From assembly GCF_000739695.1 (NCBI RefSeq), contig NZ_BBIO01000017.1, positions 22,744 through 86,743 of the forward strand: a stretch of 64,000 nucleotides of DNA, in the 5' to 3' direction. Shown piece after piece: positions 31,101-39,550 of this stretch. Under the pieces are notes generated by a model. The model saw only the letters and a list, made by a program, of their open reading frames with translations, did no database searches and was not told the DNA's origin. How positions within the stretch are numbered: position 1 is the first letter of the stretch; each line of letters starts with the position of its first letter. The position numbers and the translations under genes were made by a program. This DNA comes from Tepidicaulis marinus. Lineage in GTDB: Bacteria; Pseudomonadota; Alphaproteobacteria; Parvibaculales; Parvibaculaceae.

Positions 31101-31565
31101 ACCCTGCCCGAAATTGAAGCGGGAAAATGGGATGCGGCGGCGGCGCGCTTTCTTGCCGCCCCTGGCCACGATCTTTCTGAGGCTGAGCGCAAAGAAATCT
31201 GGCAGGCGGCGCGCGCGGTTTTGGAGGCGCCGGATTTCGCAGCGCTTTTCGGGCCGGGCAGCCGGGCGGAAGTGCCGGTGGTGGGCATTGTCGAAATGCC
31301 CTCGGGCCCCCTTTCTTTTGCCGGGCAGATCGACCGGCTCGTCGAGCGCGAGGGGGAAATCCTCATCGTCGATTACAAGACGAATCGCCCGGCGCCCAAA
31401 ACGCCGGGTGAGGTCAGCCCGGCCTATATCGCCCAGCTTGCCGCCTACCGCGCGCTTTTGGCGCAGTCCCGCCCGGGTTTTGAGGTGCGCTGCGCCCTTT
31501 TATGGACGGATGGGCCGCGGCTTATGGAAATTCCGGCGGAAAACCTCGAAAAATATCTGCGCTGA
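28131..31565 (+). CDS. addA: double-strand break repair helicase AddA
   Basis: A 1144-residue UvrD/RecB-like helicase-nuclease. Walker A is VSANAGAGKTHVLINRV (about 23-40), motif II lies in ILVDEAQDTSPAQWE, motif III is FAVGDEKQSIYSFQGA, and later motifs include VRVMTVHGAKGLEAPIVFLP and RLLYVAMTRARDRLYV. The C-terminal nuclease has GQIDRLVEREGEILIVDYKT. With AddB it resects double-strand breaks for RecA. The ATG at 28131 overlaps the addB stop; an in-frame start at 28101 lies inside addB and is not needed. Confidence 0.95.
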   Translation: MSGMNRFAQTLEDQRRAADPAASVWVSANAGAGKTHVLINRVIRLLLSGTPPERILCLTFTKAAASEMAARLYRELGSWAVLEDGALAQKIEALDGGGATPARLKAARLLFARAIETPGGLKIQTIHAFCERLLGRFPLEAGVPPHFDILDERATDEYMAEAQHALLEEIGEDDLAGHETPLTLALSHVSRVAGEFGFETLFKAIVGERGRIHRFLERAGGLEAAIEQLRVALGVKEGVSERGLIADALSRVPRARIGEAADVLAGGTVTDQKKEAIFRAFLAERDEAAAFSLYCSAFLKATDGEPFKDLMTKKLREANGALEEELRAEQSRIHDLTLALNAVRVAEASEAMLRLGDALLASYESIKRIYARLDYEDLIERARALLTNRQMTAWVLYKLDGGLDHILVDEAQDTSPAQWEVIAALADEFMSGSGARETVRTVFAVGDEKQSIYSFQGAAPEKFSAMRAYFEKRVKEAEGTWSPVHLLLSFRSVPEVLNAVDLVFKGEAARAGLSAEDDPVAHYARREEEGGLVELWPLEEPEEEEEENPWDAPLDYPTGSSPRARLAARIADQVAEWLQNGERLHANGRKIKPGDIMVLVRRRDLFVEEMIRALKARAIPVAGADRMMLAEQIAVMDLLSLGRFALLPEDDLTLAEVLKSPLIGFSEEELFDLAYGRTVSLWGALIKRAEEKPVFAKAYAYLSHVLAEADQRRPYEFYARRLIGERGREKLLARLGEDVNDPVDEFLSLALQYEQGHAGALQGFLHWIETGHVQIKRDLDQGANEVRVMTVHGAKGLEAPIVFLPDTCAVPAARFDPVLLPAQHRGEDLPLWPVRKANDEALAGAAREKARALQGEEYRRLLYVAMTRARDRLYVCGHKGAKKLPDACWYALIQEGLKDALEPVETPRGTVWRKEGKRAAPAGDSVTAEALPPLPAWAHQPAPEEAVPPRPLAPSRFEGEAGAEPPVLSPLGGDTQKRFKRGRIIHRLLETLPEIEAGKWDAAAARFLAAPGHDLSEAERKEIWQAARAVLEAPDFAALFGPGSRAEVPVVGIVEMPSGPLSFAGQIDRLVEREGEILIVDYKTNRPAPKTPGEVSPAYIAQLAAYRALLAQSRPGFEVRCALLWTDGPRLMEIPAENLEKYLR

Positions 31566-31608
31566 GAAGCGCAAAACGGCACTATTCTCACATGCCCGTG
31601 CGCCTTCC

Positions 31609-31637
31609 TTGACGTTGGAACCTGCCATTCCTAGATT
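31609..31637 (+). promoter_or_regulatory. probable trxA promoter
   Basis: TTGACG (31609-31614) and TAGATT (31632-31637) are separated by 17 bp in the 150-bp gap after addA, about 75 bp before the thioredoxin ATG. Both boxes and the spacer are close to the sigma70 consensus. Confidence 0.6.
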
Positions 31638-31717
31638 TGTGGCAAGCTGAATACGAACCGAGGCGTCTTTGCCGCGCGAAGCGGGCCGGACGTATCAGAA
31701 AGTAAAGAGGTATGAGA

Positions 31718-32038
31718 ATGGCTACCACGAAAGTAACCGACGGCAGCTTCGAATCGGATGTGATCGATTCCTCGACGCCGGTGCTTGTCGACTTCTGGGC
31801 CGAATGGTGCGGCCCGTGCAAACAGATCGGTCCGGCTCTGGAAGAAATCGCGGCCGATCTCGGCGGTAAAGTAACCATCGCCAAGATCAATATCGACGAG
31901 AACCCCAACACGCCGACAAAATATGGCGTGCGCGGCATCCCGACGCTGATGCTTTTCAAGGATGGCCAGGTGGCCGCGACGAAAGTGGGCGCGCTGCCGA
32001 AGGGCAAGATTCAGGAATGGATCGAAAGCTCGCTCTAA
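31718..32038 (+). CDS. trxA: thioredoxin 1
   Basis: A 106-residue thioredoxin with the active site [12 protein letters not shown] and the cis-Pro loop [12 protein letters not shown]. It keeps cytoplasmic protein thiols reduced and serves ribonucleotide reductase. The ATG at 31718 has AGAGG seven bases upstream; an ATG two codons earlier is too close to that site. It has its own promoter and a strong terminator, so it is monocistronic. Confidence 0.96.
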   Translation: MATTKVTDGSFESDVIDSSTPVLVDFWAEWCGPCKQIGPALEEIAADLGGKVTIAKINIDENPNTPTKYGVRGIPTLMLFKDGQVAATKVGALPKGKIQEWIESSL

Positions 32039-32061
32039 GATTTGGAGCGCAAACGTTTAAG

Positions 32062-32097
32062 AAAGCCCGGCCTGGAAAATCAGTGCCGGGCTTTTGT
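32062..32097 (+). terminator. rho-independent terminator after trxA
   Basis: AAAGCCCGGC (32062-32071) pairs with GCCGGGCTTT (32085-32094) and a T-rich tail follows. It starts 24 bp after the trxA stop. Confidence 0.85.
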
Positions 32098-32114
32098 TTG
32101 TTGCAGCGTCAGTA

Positions 32115-32271
32115 TGGACCCCGGCACGTAGGCCGGGGTGACAAAAGAGTTTGCAGTGACCCCGTGCATTTCATCGGGTGAGGCTGTCACCCCGGGCTTG
32201 TCCCGGGGTCCAAGCAACCTCACCGCTTGCCGCAGCTTTCGCATGGACCCTCGCGTCGCGCGCGAGGGTGA
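32115..32271. repeat. cluster of three palindromic hairpin repeats
   Basis: Three GC-rich palindromes lie between the convergent trxA and folC genes. CCCCGGC/GCCGGGG is at 32119-32138, ACCCCGGG/CCCGGGGT at 32189-32209, and ACCCTCGCG/CGCGAGGGT at 32247-32269. Each is bounded by GGAC on one side and GTGAC/GTCAC on the other; the middle copy is in the opposite orientation. They resemble the dispersed palindromic intergenic repeats common in alphaproteobacteria. Confidence 0.7.
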
Positions 32272-32292
32272 CGGGAGCGAAGGCGGCAAACC

Positions 32293-33636
32293 TCACCCAT
32301 GCTCCCGGAGCACTTGGCCCGCCAGATAAAGCGAGCCGCAGATAAGGATGCGCGGTGCGGTCTTGCCGTCCTGCGCGCTTTTGGCGATGCGGGTCATGGC
32401 AGCGGCGAGGCTCTGCGCCTCCTCGCCGTGAAGTCCCGCCTTCTGCGCGGCAGCGGCAAGCTCGCCCGGGGTGAGCGCATTCGCCTCTCCCTCGATGGGC
32501 ACGGCAACGGCCATGGCGGCAAGGTCTTTGAAGGCGGCGAGAAACCCCGTGGCGTCCTTGGTCGAAAGCATGCCGCAAATGAGATAGAGCGGGCGCGGGG
32601 CGCGGTCGTTCATCTCGGCGAAAGCCTGGGCGATGGTGCGCCCGGCGGCGGGATTGTGCCCGCCATCGAGCCAAAGCTCGACCCCTTCCGGAAGCGCGGC
32701 AAGGAGCGGGCCTTCTTTCAGGCGCTGCATCCGCGCGGGCCATTTTGCCGTCAGCAGCCCTTCTTCGATGGCCTCATCGGAAACGGAAAGCCCTTCAGCT
32801 TGACGGAGCGCCGCAATCGCTCCGCCCGCATTTGTAAGCTGATGGCGTCCTTGCAGTGCCGGGAAGGGGAGATCGAGAAGACCGTCCGTATCCTGATAGA
32901 TAAGGCGGCCATGTTCCTCGAAAGCCATCCAGTCCTGCCCGTGGATGAAAACCCGCGCGCCGGTGCGCTCGGCCTTTTCAAGAAGCACTTCCAAGGCTGC
33001 TTCTTCCTGCGGGCCGATAATGGCCGGCACATTATGGCGAAAGATGCCGGCTTTTTCGCCTGCAATCTCGCCCAGCGTTTCGCCCAGAAACTGCTGATGA
33101 TCGAGCCCGATAGGCGTGATCAGTGTGGCGGCGGGGCGGGCAACGACATTCGTCGTATCGAGCCGCCCGCCCATGCCCGTTTCAAGCAGCAGCGCATCGG
33201 CAGGGAGGCGCGAAAAGGCAAGAAGCGCGGCAACGGTTGTGATTTCGAAATAAGTAATGGGCGCGCCTTCGTTCGCGCGCTCGCATTCCTCCAGCACTTC
33301 GATCAGCGCCTCTTCGCCAATGAAGGCGCCGCCGCCTTTTCCGCCGAGATAGATACGCTCATGAAAATGCACGAGATGGGGCGAGGTATAGGCATGCACC
33401 GCCTTGCCATCCGCCTCCAGCATGGCTTTGAGGAAGGCCAGAGCCGAGCCTTTGCCGTTCGTCCCGGCGATATGAATGACGGGCGGCAGATGCTCTTCGG
33501 GATGGCCGAGCGCGGCCAGCAGCCGGTGCACTCTTTCCAGCGAGAGGTCGATCAGTTTCGGATGCAGCTTCGAGAGGCGTTCCAGCACCACATCGCTGTA
33601 AGGGGCAAGGGGCGGCGGGGTGTTGGAGGCGCTCAT
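32293..33636 (-). CDS. folC: bifunctional folylpolyglutamate/dihydrofolate synthase
   Basis: A 447-residue Mur-ligase-family enzyme that joins dihydropteroate to glutamate and adds further glutamates to folates. The P-loop is HIAGTNGKGSALAFLKAML (about 53-71). TYFEITTVAALLAF, LLETGMGGRLDTTNV and LDGGHNPAAGRTIAQAF follow in the order usual for FolC. It is the last gene of a leftward operon trpF, trpB, trpA, accD, folC and starts 45 bp after accD. Confidence 0.95.
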   Translation of the reverse strand: MSASNTPPPLAPYSDVVLERLSKLHPKLIDLSLERVHRLLAALGHPEEHLPPVIHIAGTNGKGSALAFLKAMLEADGKAVHAYTSPHLVHFHERIYLGGKGGGAFIGEEALIEVLEECERANEGAPITYFEITTVAALLAFSRLPADALLLETGMGGRLDTTNVVARPAATLITPIGLDHQQFLGETLGEIAGEKAGIFRHNVPAIIGPQEEAALEVLLEKAERTGARVFIHGQDWMAFEEHGRLIYQDTDGLLDLPFPALQGRHQLTNAGGAIAALRQAEGLSVSDEAIEEGLLTAKWPARMQRLKEGPLLAALPEGVELWLDGGHNPAAGRTIAQAFAEMNDRAPRPLYLICGMLSTKDATGFLAAFKDLAAMAVAVPIEGEANALTPGELAAAAQKAGLHGEEAQSLAAAMTRIAKSAQDGKTAPRILICGSLYLAGQVLREHG

Positions 33637-33681
33637 GGAGTGAGTTCAGATGTGATGTCAGCCGCGATTTCAGATGCCATT

Positions 33682-34596
33682 TCAAGCAACGGGGGCGGGC
33701 GGATTGGGCCGCGTGGCGGGCAGCGTTTCCTGCTTCAGCGCCGAACCCGGCCGGTGAGTGAGAAGGCGGATCGTGCGCGCCAGCGTCGCTTTCAGCTCGT
33801 GGCGGTGGACGACCATATCGACCATGCCGTGTTCAAGCAGATATTCGGCGCGCTGGAAGCCCTGCGGCAACTTCTCGCGGATCGTTTGTTCGATGACGCG
33901 CGGCCCGGCAAAACCGATCAGGGCGCCCGGCTCGGCAATCTGCACATCGCCCAGCATGGCATAGGAGGCGGTGACGCCGCCGGTGGTCGGATCGGTGAGC
34001 ACGACGATGTAAGGCAGGCGTGCCTCGCGCAGCATCTGCACGGCAACGGTTGTGCGCGGCATTTGCATCAGCGAGAGAATGCCTTCCTGCATCCGCGCGC
34101 CGCCCGCCGCGGCCACGACGATGTAAGGCGCCTTGCGTTCCAGCGCTTCGCGGGCGCCAACGACGATCGCCTCGCCCGCCGCCATGCCGAGCGAGCCGCC
34201 CATGAAGGCGAAATCCTGCACGGAAATAACGGTCTCGATCCCATCGAGCGCGCCATGGGCCACGGTCACCGCGTCATTGCGCCCGGTTTTGGCGCGCGCA
34301 TCTTTCAACCGTTCAGGATAGCGCTTCTGGTCGCGGAATTTCAGCGGGTCGGCGGGCACCTCCGGTATCGCGATTTCTTCGTATTCGCCATTGTCGAAGA
34401 GCTGGCCGAAACGCTCTTTCGTGCCCAGTTTCATATGGAAGTCGCAGGAGGGGCAGACATTGTAAGCGGTGATGAGATCGCGGTGAAAAACCATCTCCCC
34501 GCAATTGGAACATTTCACCCACAAATTGTCCGGCGTGTCCCGTTTTTTGAAGACCCGCTGAATTTTCGGCCGGACGACATTGTTAATCCAGTTCAT
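33682..34596 (-). CDS. accD: acetyl-CoA carboxylase carboxyltransferase subunit beta
   Basis: A 304-residue AccD. The N-terminal zinc ribbon is [15 protein letters not shown] followed by [10 protein letters not shown] (about 28-65). The carboxyltransferase core includes [16 protein letters not shown] and [20 protein letters not shown]. With AccA it transfers the carboxyl group from biotin to acetyl-CoA, the committing step of fatty acid synthesis. Location between trpA and folC is standard for the class. Confidence 0.96.
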   Translation of the reverse strand: MNWINNVVRPKIQRVFKKRDTPDNLWVKCSNCGEMVFHRDLITAYNVCPSCDFHMKLGTKERFGQLFDNGEYEEIAIPEVPADPLKFRDQKRYPERLKDARAKTGRNDAVTVAHGALDGIETVISVQDFAFMGGSLGMAAGEAIVVGAREALERKAPYIVVAAAGGARMQEGILSLMQMPRTTVAVQMLREARLPYIVVLTDPTTGGVTASYAMLGDVQIAEPGALIGFAGPRVIEQTIREKLPQGFQRAEYLLEHGMVDMVVHRHELKATLARTIRLLTHRPGSALKQETLPATRPNPPAPVA

Positions 34597-34637
34597 GTCC
34601 CACTTCCTCCATCTGGCCTTTCCAAAAGGCTCGAGAC

Positions 34638-35480
34638 TTATTCCGCTGCCGCGCGCCGGGCACTATGGGCGCCGTCGGCAAGAGCGCGTACTTTTTCCAG
34701 CACCCGGCCCGTGCCGCCCGGCTTCATTTTGCCGTCCGCGCCGAGTTCCCCGCGCACCGCATCGACAATGGCCGAGCCTACCACGGCCCCGTCCGCAACC
34801 GCGCCAAGTTCTGCGGCCTGCGCCGGCGTTTTTATGCCGAAACCGACCACGACAGGCAATTGCGTATATTTGCGGATGCGCGCCACAGCCGCTTCCACAT
34901 CGCCTGTTACCGCGCTTGCCGCCCCGGTAATGCCGGTGATCGAGACGTAATAGATGAAGCCCGTCGTATGGGCGACCACGGCGGGAAGGCGTTTATCGTC
35001 CGTCGTCGGCGTTGCAAGACGGATGAAATTGACGCCCGCCTTGATGGCGGGCAAACACAGTTCTTCGTCTTCCTCGGGCGGCAGATCGACGATGATGAGC
35101 CCGTCGACACCCGCTTCCACGGCATCTTTCAGAAAGGCATCGACGCCGTAGCGGTAAATGGGGTTGTAATAGCCCATCAGCACGATCGGCGTTTCATTGT
35201 CGCCGCCCGCGCGGAAGCGGCGCACCATGTCCAGCGTCTTGATCATGGTCTGGCCCGCTTTAAGCGCGCGGATGGTGGAGGCTTGCACGGAAGGGCCGTC
35301 CGCCATCGGGTCGGTGAAAGGCATGCCAAGTTCGATAATGTCGACGCCTGCGCCGGGCAGCCCCGCAAGCAGTTCATAGGAGCTTTCCAGGTCCGGATCG
35401 CCCGCGGTAATGAAAGCCACGAAGGCGGTGCGTCCTTCCGCTTTCAGTTTTTCGAAACGGGCATCGACACGCGTGCTCAC
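34638..35480 (-). CDS. trpA: tryptophan synthase alpha subunit
   Basis: A 280-residue TIM-barrel enzyme that cleaves indole-3-glycerol phosphate to indole. The motifs [30 protein letters not shown] (with the catalytic Glu) and [17 protein letters not shown] (with the catalytic Asp) are present. The start is the GTG at 35480, whose last two bases with the next A form the trpB stop (GTGA overlap). A longer frame to 35537 runs into trpB and is not needed. Confidence 0.94.
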   Translation of the reverse strand: MSTRVDARFEKLKAEGRTAFVAFITAGDPDLESSYELLAGLPGAGVDIIELGMPFTDPMADGPSVQASTIRALKAGQTMIKTLDMVRRFRAGGDNETPIVLMGYYNPIYRYGVDAFLKDAVEAGVDGLIIVDLPPEEDEELCLPAIKAGVNFIRLATPTTDDKRLPAVVAHTTGFIYYVSITGITGAASAVTGDVEAAVARIRKYTQLPVVVGFGIKTPAQAAELGAVADGAVVGSAIVDAVRGELGADGKMKPGGTGRVLEKVRALADGAHSARRAAAE

Positions 35481-36694
35481 AGGCTTACCCCCAGATGTTC
35501 GGCGACCGAAAAGACGTCCTTGTCGCCGCGCCCGCACATATTCATCAGGATGATGTGATCCTTCGGCAGTTTCGGTGCGATCTTGACGACATGGGCAAGC
35601 GCGTGGGCCGGCTCGAGCGCGGGAATGATCCCTTCAAGGCGCGTGCAAAGCTGGAAGGCATCCAGCGCCTCGTCGTCGCGTATGGACACATATTTCGCCC
35701 GGCCGATTTCCTTCAGCCAGGAATGTTCCGGCCCGATGCCCGGATAATCGAGCCCGGCGGAAATCGAATGGCCGTCCTTGATCTGTCCATCATCCGTCTG
35801 CAGAAGATAAGTGCGGTTGCCATGGAGGACACCCGGCTCGCCGCCTGCGAGAGAGGCGCAATGCTCGCCCGTCTCGATGCCTTTACCGGCCGCTTCCACG
35901 CCGAGAATTTCCACGGACTTGTCGTCTAGGAAAGGATGGAAAAGGCCGATCGCATTCGAGCCGCCGCCGATGCAGGCAACCAGCGTGTCGGGCAGGCGCC
36001 CTTCGCGTTCCTGCATCTGTTCCTTGGCTTCCTTGCCGATGACGGATTGAAAATCGCGCACCATTTGCGGATAAGGGTGAGGTCCTGCCGCCGTGCCGAT
36101 AATGTAGAAGGTATCGGCGACATTCGTGACCCAGTCGCGCAGCGCCTCGTTCATGGCGTCTTTCAGCGTGCCGGTGCCGGAGGTGACGGGCACGACTTCC
36201 GCGCCCAAAAGCTTCATGCGGAAGACATTCGGCTTTTGCCGCTCGATATCGGTCGCGCCCATATAGACGACGCACGGCAGGCCGAAGCGTGCCGCCACCG
36301 TCGCCGTCGCAACGCCGTGCTGGCCCGCGCCCGTTTCGGCGATGATGCGTGTCTTGCCCATGCGCCGGGCAAGCTGGATTTGCCCCAGGCAATTATTGAT
36401 CTTGTGCGAGCCGGTATGGTTGAGCTCGTCGCGCTTGAAATAGATTTTCGCGCCGCCCAGATGCTCGGTCAGCCGCTCGGCATAATAAAGCGGGCTCGGG
36501 CGCCCGGCATAATGGCGGGCCAGATCGTCGAGTTCGGCATGGAAGGCCGGATCGTTTTTCGCGTCCTTATAGGCCTGCTCCAGATCGAGGATCAGCGGCA
36601 TCAGCGTTTCGGCGACGAAGCGCCCGCCGAAAATACCGAAATGGCCGCGCTCGTCCGGACCGGTCCGGTAGGAATTGGGCTCGAGAGCACTCAC
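35477..36694 (-). CDS. trpB: tryptophan synthase beta subunit
   Basis: A 405-residue PLP enzyme that condenses indole with serine. The PLP lysine is in [15 protein letters not shown], the phosphate loop is in [15 protein letters not shown], and the catalytic Glu is in [16 protein letters not shown] favour the GTG at 36694 because AAGGAG lies eight bases upstream. A GTG at 36703, which overlaps the trpF stop as GTGA, is open but has the ribosome site directly against it. The gene overlaps trpA by 4 bases. Confidence 0.93.
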   Translation of the reverse strand: MSALEPNSYRTGPDERGHFGIFGGRFVAETLMPLILDLEQAYKDAKNDPAFHAELDDLARHYAGRPSPLYYAERLTEHLGGAKIYFKRDELNHTGSHKINNCLGQIQLARRMGKTRIIAETGAGQHGVATATVAARFGLPCVVYMGATDIERQKPNVFRMKLLGAEVVPVTSGTGTLKDAMNEALRDWVTNVADTFYIIGTAAGPHPYPQMVRDFQSVIGKEAKEQMQEREGRLPDTLVACIGGGSNAIGLFHPFLDDKSVEILGVEAAGKGIETGEHCASLAGGEPGVLHGNRTYLLQTDDGQIKDGHSISAGLDYPGIGPEHSWLKEIGRAKYVSIRDDEALDAFQLCTRLEGIIPALEPAHALAHVVKIAPKLPKDHIILMNMCGRGDKDVFSVAEHLGVSL

Positions 36695-36699
36695 GCTGA

Positions 36700-37371
36700 T
36701 CACTCCTTTACTTTGACCATATCGGCATCTTGCTTGGCAGCCCGGATAAAGGCCTCGACAAGCGCCGCATCCTTTTCCCCCGGCGCGCTTTCGACGCCCG
36801 AGGACACATCCACCATGGTTGCCCCGGCGGTGCGTATCGCCTCGGCCACGTTCAAGGGGGTCAGACCGCCTGAAAGCATCCAGGGCTTGCGCGGTTTGCG
36901 CGTGCCGATCAGCTCCCAGTCGAAGGCAAGCCCGTTGCCGCCGGGCAAGGCGCCCGCCATGGTTTTAGGCGGTTTGGCATCGAACAGCAACATATCCACA
37001 AAAGGCTCGTAAGCCTCTGCGCCCGTTACATCTTCCGGCCCCGAAACGGCGATGGCCTTCATCACGGGAATATGGGTCCGGGCCCGTATCTCGGCCACCC
37101 GCTGCGGGCTTTCCTTGCCATGCAGCTGGATGACGTCGGGGTGCACGTAAGTCACGAGATCATCGAGCAGGGCATTATCCGGGTCGACGAGCAGCGCCAC
37201 CACCCACACCCCTTCGGGCACCGCCCGGCGCAGCTTCATCGCCTCACCCATGGTGAGATAGCGCGGGCTCTTTTCAAAAAAGACGAAGCCGATGGAATCC
37301 GCCCCCGCCGCTGCCGCCGCGCGGATCATTTCTTCCGTTTTCAGGCCGCAGATTTTGACGTGAAGGCTCAT
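36700..37371 (-). CDS. trpF: phosphoribosylanthranilate isomerase
   Basis: A 223-residue TIM-barrel isomerase of tryptophan synthesis. The catalytic Cys lies in [12 protein letters not shown] near the N-terminus, the catalytic Asp in [13 protein letters not shown], and [14 protein letters not shown] and [15 protein letters not shown] bind phosphate. The ATG at 37371 matches the family start; a frame to 37395 adds eight residues without support. The first gene of trpFBA-accD-folC; trpC, trpD and trpE lie elsewhere. Confidence 0.95.
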   Translation of the reverse strand: MSLHVKICGLKTEEMIRAAAAAGADSIGFVFFEKSPRYLTMGEAMKLRRAVPEGVWVVALLVDPDNALLDDLVTYVHPDVIQLHGKESPQRVAEIRARTHIPVMKAIAVSGPEDVTGAEAYEPFVDMLLFDAKPPKTMAGALPGGNGLAFDWELIGTRKPRKPWMLSGGLTPLNVAEAIRTAGATMVDVSSGVESAPGEKDAALVEAFIRAAKQDADMVKVKE

Positions 37372-37404
37372 CGGTTTCCCCAAGGGTGGGCTCAAAAATT
37401 AAGA

Positions 37405-38118
37405 TCAGGCGGCGGGCGGCAGATCGGCCAGAATGTTTTCCACCGCTGCCGCAGGGTCCGCCGCGCGGATGATGGGGCGGGAGATCACTAGAATATCGGC
37501 CCCATGCACCAGCGCATCGGAAGGGGTCATGACGCGTTTTTGGTCATCCGCGCTTTCGCCTTTCATACGGATGCCGGGCACGATCAGTTTGAAATCGGAC
37601 CCGCAATCCTGGCGCAGCACTTCGACTTCCTGAGGGCTGCAGACCACGCCGTCGAGCCCGGCTTCTTGAGCGGCGGCGGCAAGGCGGCGCACCTGATCCG
37701 ACGGGCTGCCTTGGGCGCCCAGCCGGGCAATGTCGCCGGCATCGAGGCTGGTGAGCAGCGTCACGCCGATCAGCCAGGGCCGCCCGTCGCCTTCCTCTTC
37801 CACGACACCGCGCGCGCGCTTCATCATCTCGATGCCGCCGCTGGCATGCACATTCATGATCGCCGGCTGCAAGGAAAGGAGAGAGCGGATGCCGCCTGCT
37901 ACGGTATTGGGAATATCGTGCAATTTGAGATCGAGGAAGATCGGCACGCCCGTCTCCGCGATCCGCTCATAGCCCGAGCGCCCGAAGGCGTAGAAGAACT
38001 CAAGGCCGATTTTCAGTCCGCCCACGACCGGCACCAAGGTTTTGGCAAGGCGCTCGGCTTCATCCAGATCATGCGTGTCGAGACCGCAAAAAATCGGGTT
38101 GCGAAAGAGCTTGGACAT
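37405..38118 (-). CDS. pyrF: orotidine 5'-phosphate decarboxylase
   Basis: A 237-residue enzyme for the last step of UMP synthesis. The catalytic array is IFLDLKLHDIPNT (Asp-x-Lys-x-x-Asp), with NPIFCGLDTHDL at the N-terminus and VPGIRM near the phosphate site. The ATG at 38118 has AAGGAG six bases upstream. It lies 33 bp upstream of trpF and may be cotranscribed with it. Confidence 0.95.
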   Translation of the reverse strand: MSKLFRNPIFCGLDTHDLDEAERLAKTLVPVVGGLKIGLEFFYAFGRSGYERIAETGVPIFLDLKLHDIPNTVAGGIRSLLSLQPAIMNVHASGGIEMMKRARGVVEEEGDGRPWLIGVTLLTSLDAGDIARLGAQGSPSDQVRRLAAAAQEAGLDGVVCSPQEVEVLRQDCGSDFKLIVPGIRMKGESADDQKRVMTPSDALVHGADILVISRPIIRAADPAAAVENILADLPPAA

Positions 38119-38177
38119 GGGTCTCTCCTTCATCTGCGGCCTTGATCCTTGGTCTTCGGCCTTGAGGCGCGGTTGCC

Positions 38178-38675
38178 TTATTCGGCCGCTGCCGCGCGGC
38201 GGCTGGCAGGCAGCGCGCCATTGATCACGTAATCCAGAATTTCAACGATCTGGCCGGGCTCGCTCGCCACGGCCATGGCCGCGCCGTCCACTTCTTTGAG
38301 CGCATGGGTCAGCGCCGGGTCATGCAGCGTGATGATCGATTTGCCGAGCGCGGCCGCATAGCCTGCATCGAAAGCCGCGTTCCATTGTTTATATTTATCC
38401 CCGAAACGCACGACCACAATATCCGATCTTTCCATTAACGCGCGGGTGCGAATGGCGTTCACCTTGGCGCCCTTGTGGTCCGTCCAGAAATTGCTTTCTT
38501 CATTGCCCAGAATGCGCACGCCGCATTCGTCCGAGGAGGCATGGTCGGTCACGGGCGACACCAGGGTGACGGGCAGGTTTTTTGCCCGCACGCCTTCGGC
38601 AATCTGCTCGCGCCAGTCCGTGTGGATTTCACCGGAAAGATAGACGGTCCAATTTTGCGTCCCTGTCTGGCTCAT
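38178..38675 (-). CDS. YtoQ family protein
   Basis: A 165-residue protein recognisable as YtoQ-like by VYLSGEIHTDWREQIAEG, LVSPVTDHASSDECG and VVVRFGDKYKQWNAAFDAGY. The fold is related to nucleoside 2-deoxyribosyltransferases, but no reaction is established for the family. It lies 59 bp upstream of pyrF on the same strand. An ATG at 38675 preceded by AAGGAG is convincing. Confidence 0.88.
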   Translation of the reverse strand: MSQTGTQNWTVYLSGEIHTDWREQIAEGVRAKNLPVTLVSPVTDHASSDECGVRILGNEESNFWTDHKGAKVNAIRTRALMERSDIVVVRFGDKYKQWNAAFDAGYAAALGKSIITLHDPALTHALKEVDGAAMAVASEPGQIVEILDYVINGALPASRRAAAAE

Positions 38676-38839
38676 GTGATATCTCCTTCTGTCGCGGTCG
38701 GCGGCCCCAGGCGGGCGAAGTGTGGGCCTTATAGCAGCCCCGGCGCAGCTCGGCCATAAGCCGGGCAGGGCGGGTGCCTTGGGGGCAAAGGCGTAAAGGA
38801 ACGGGGCGGTCTAACGGGCGGTCTTAAGAGAGCGGGGCG

Positions 38840-39142
38840 TCAGCCCATTTTGCTGGGTACAATGGCGGTTGAGCCTCCCGCGGCGGGGGTTTTGGCGCTG
38901 CTCTTTGCCTTGCGGGCACGGTCTTTGCGCCATCGCCCCGTCAGAACGGCGGCGCCGCCGATCAGCATGCCCAGAAAGATCGCGGCGAGCACCACCAGGA
39001 AAAGCGGCATTTCAAGCGCGATGGCCGGATTTTCCGGCTCGAAGGCATCAAGGCTGAAAAGCACGCTGTGCCGGTTGGCCACCGCCAGATAGAGCGTGAC
39101 CAGACAAAGCGGCAAAAGCAAAAGCCAGGACAAAATTCTCAA
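38840..39142 (-). CDS. lapA: LapA domain-containing membrane protein
   Basis: A 100-residue protein with two transmembrane helices (about 3-22 and 43-68) joined by a loop with FSLDAFEP, followed by a basic cytoplasmic tail. This is the DUF1049/LapA layout. LapA acts with LapB in controlling lipopolysaccharide synthesis in enterobacteria, and the same role is only presumed here. The gene follows ihfB by 46 bp, a conserved order (ihfB-lapA). Confidence 0.8.
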   Translation of the reverse strand: MRILSWLLLLPLCLVTLYLAVANRHSVLFSLDAFEPENPAIALEMPLFLVVLAAIFLGMLIGGAAVLTGRWRKDRARKAKSSAKTPAAGGSTAIVPSKMG

Positions 39143-39188
39143 AGACCGCTCCTATTGCGGGTCCCGGCGCATCATCCGCCGGCAGGAC

Positions 39189-39497
39189 TCAATTATCGTC
39201 GTCGTCGCTGCCGCCATCGCCGTCATTCAGCCGCTCGCGCAGTTCCTTGCCCGTCTTGAAGAAAGGCACGAACTTCTCGTCCACATGCACGGGCTGACCG
39301 GTGCGCGGGTTGCGGCCGGTGCGCGCGGGGCGGGACTTCACGGAGAAGGCGCCGAAGCCGCGCAGCTCCACCCGGTCGCCTCTGGCCAGTGCCGCGCTGA
39401 TCTCATCGAAGACCGTTGCGACAATGCGCTCGACATCCCGCTGGAACAGATGCGGATTGGCTTGCGCCAGCTTGGCAACGAGTTCCGACTTGATCAT
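39189..39497 (-). CDS. ihfB: integration host factor subunit beta
   Basis: A 102-residue HU/IHF-family DNA-bending protein. [20 protein letters not shown] opens the protein and the DNA-binding arm reads [20 protein letters not shown], with TG and the conserved Pro for intercalation. The ATG at 39497 fits the family start; 13 extra residues upstream are unlikely. The C-terminus ends in an acidic DDDDN tail. IHF bends DNA in recombination, replication initiation and transcription. Confidence 0.94.
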   Translation of the reverse strand: MIKSELVAKLAQANPHLFQRDVERIVATVFDEISAALARGDRVELRGFGAFSVKSRPARTGRNPRTGQPVHVDEKFVPFFKTGKELRERLNDGDGGSDDDDN

Positions 39498-39550
39498 GGC
39501 TCCCAACCCCTTTTTTGGCGCGGGAGGGGCAGCCATGCCGCCTCAACCCG

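Noticed and set aside
32299..34950. An 883-codon plus-strand open frame opposite folC and accD
   Set aside because: It spans two well-defined minus-strand genes and their intergenic gap, and shows no family motif.
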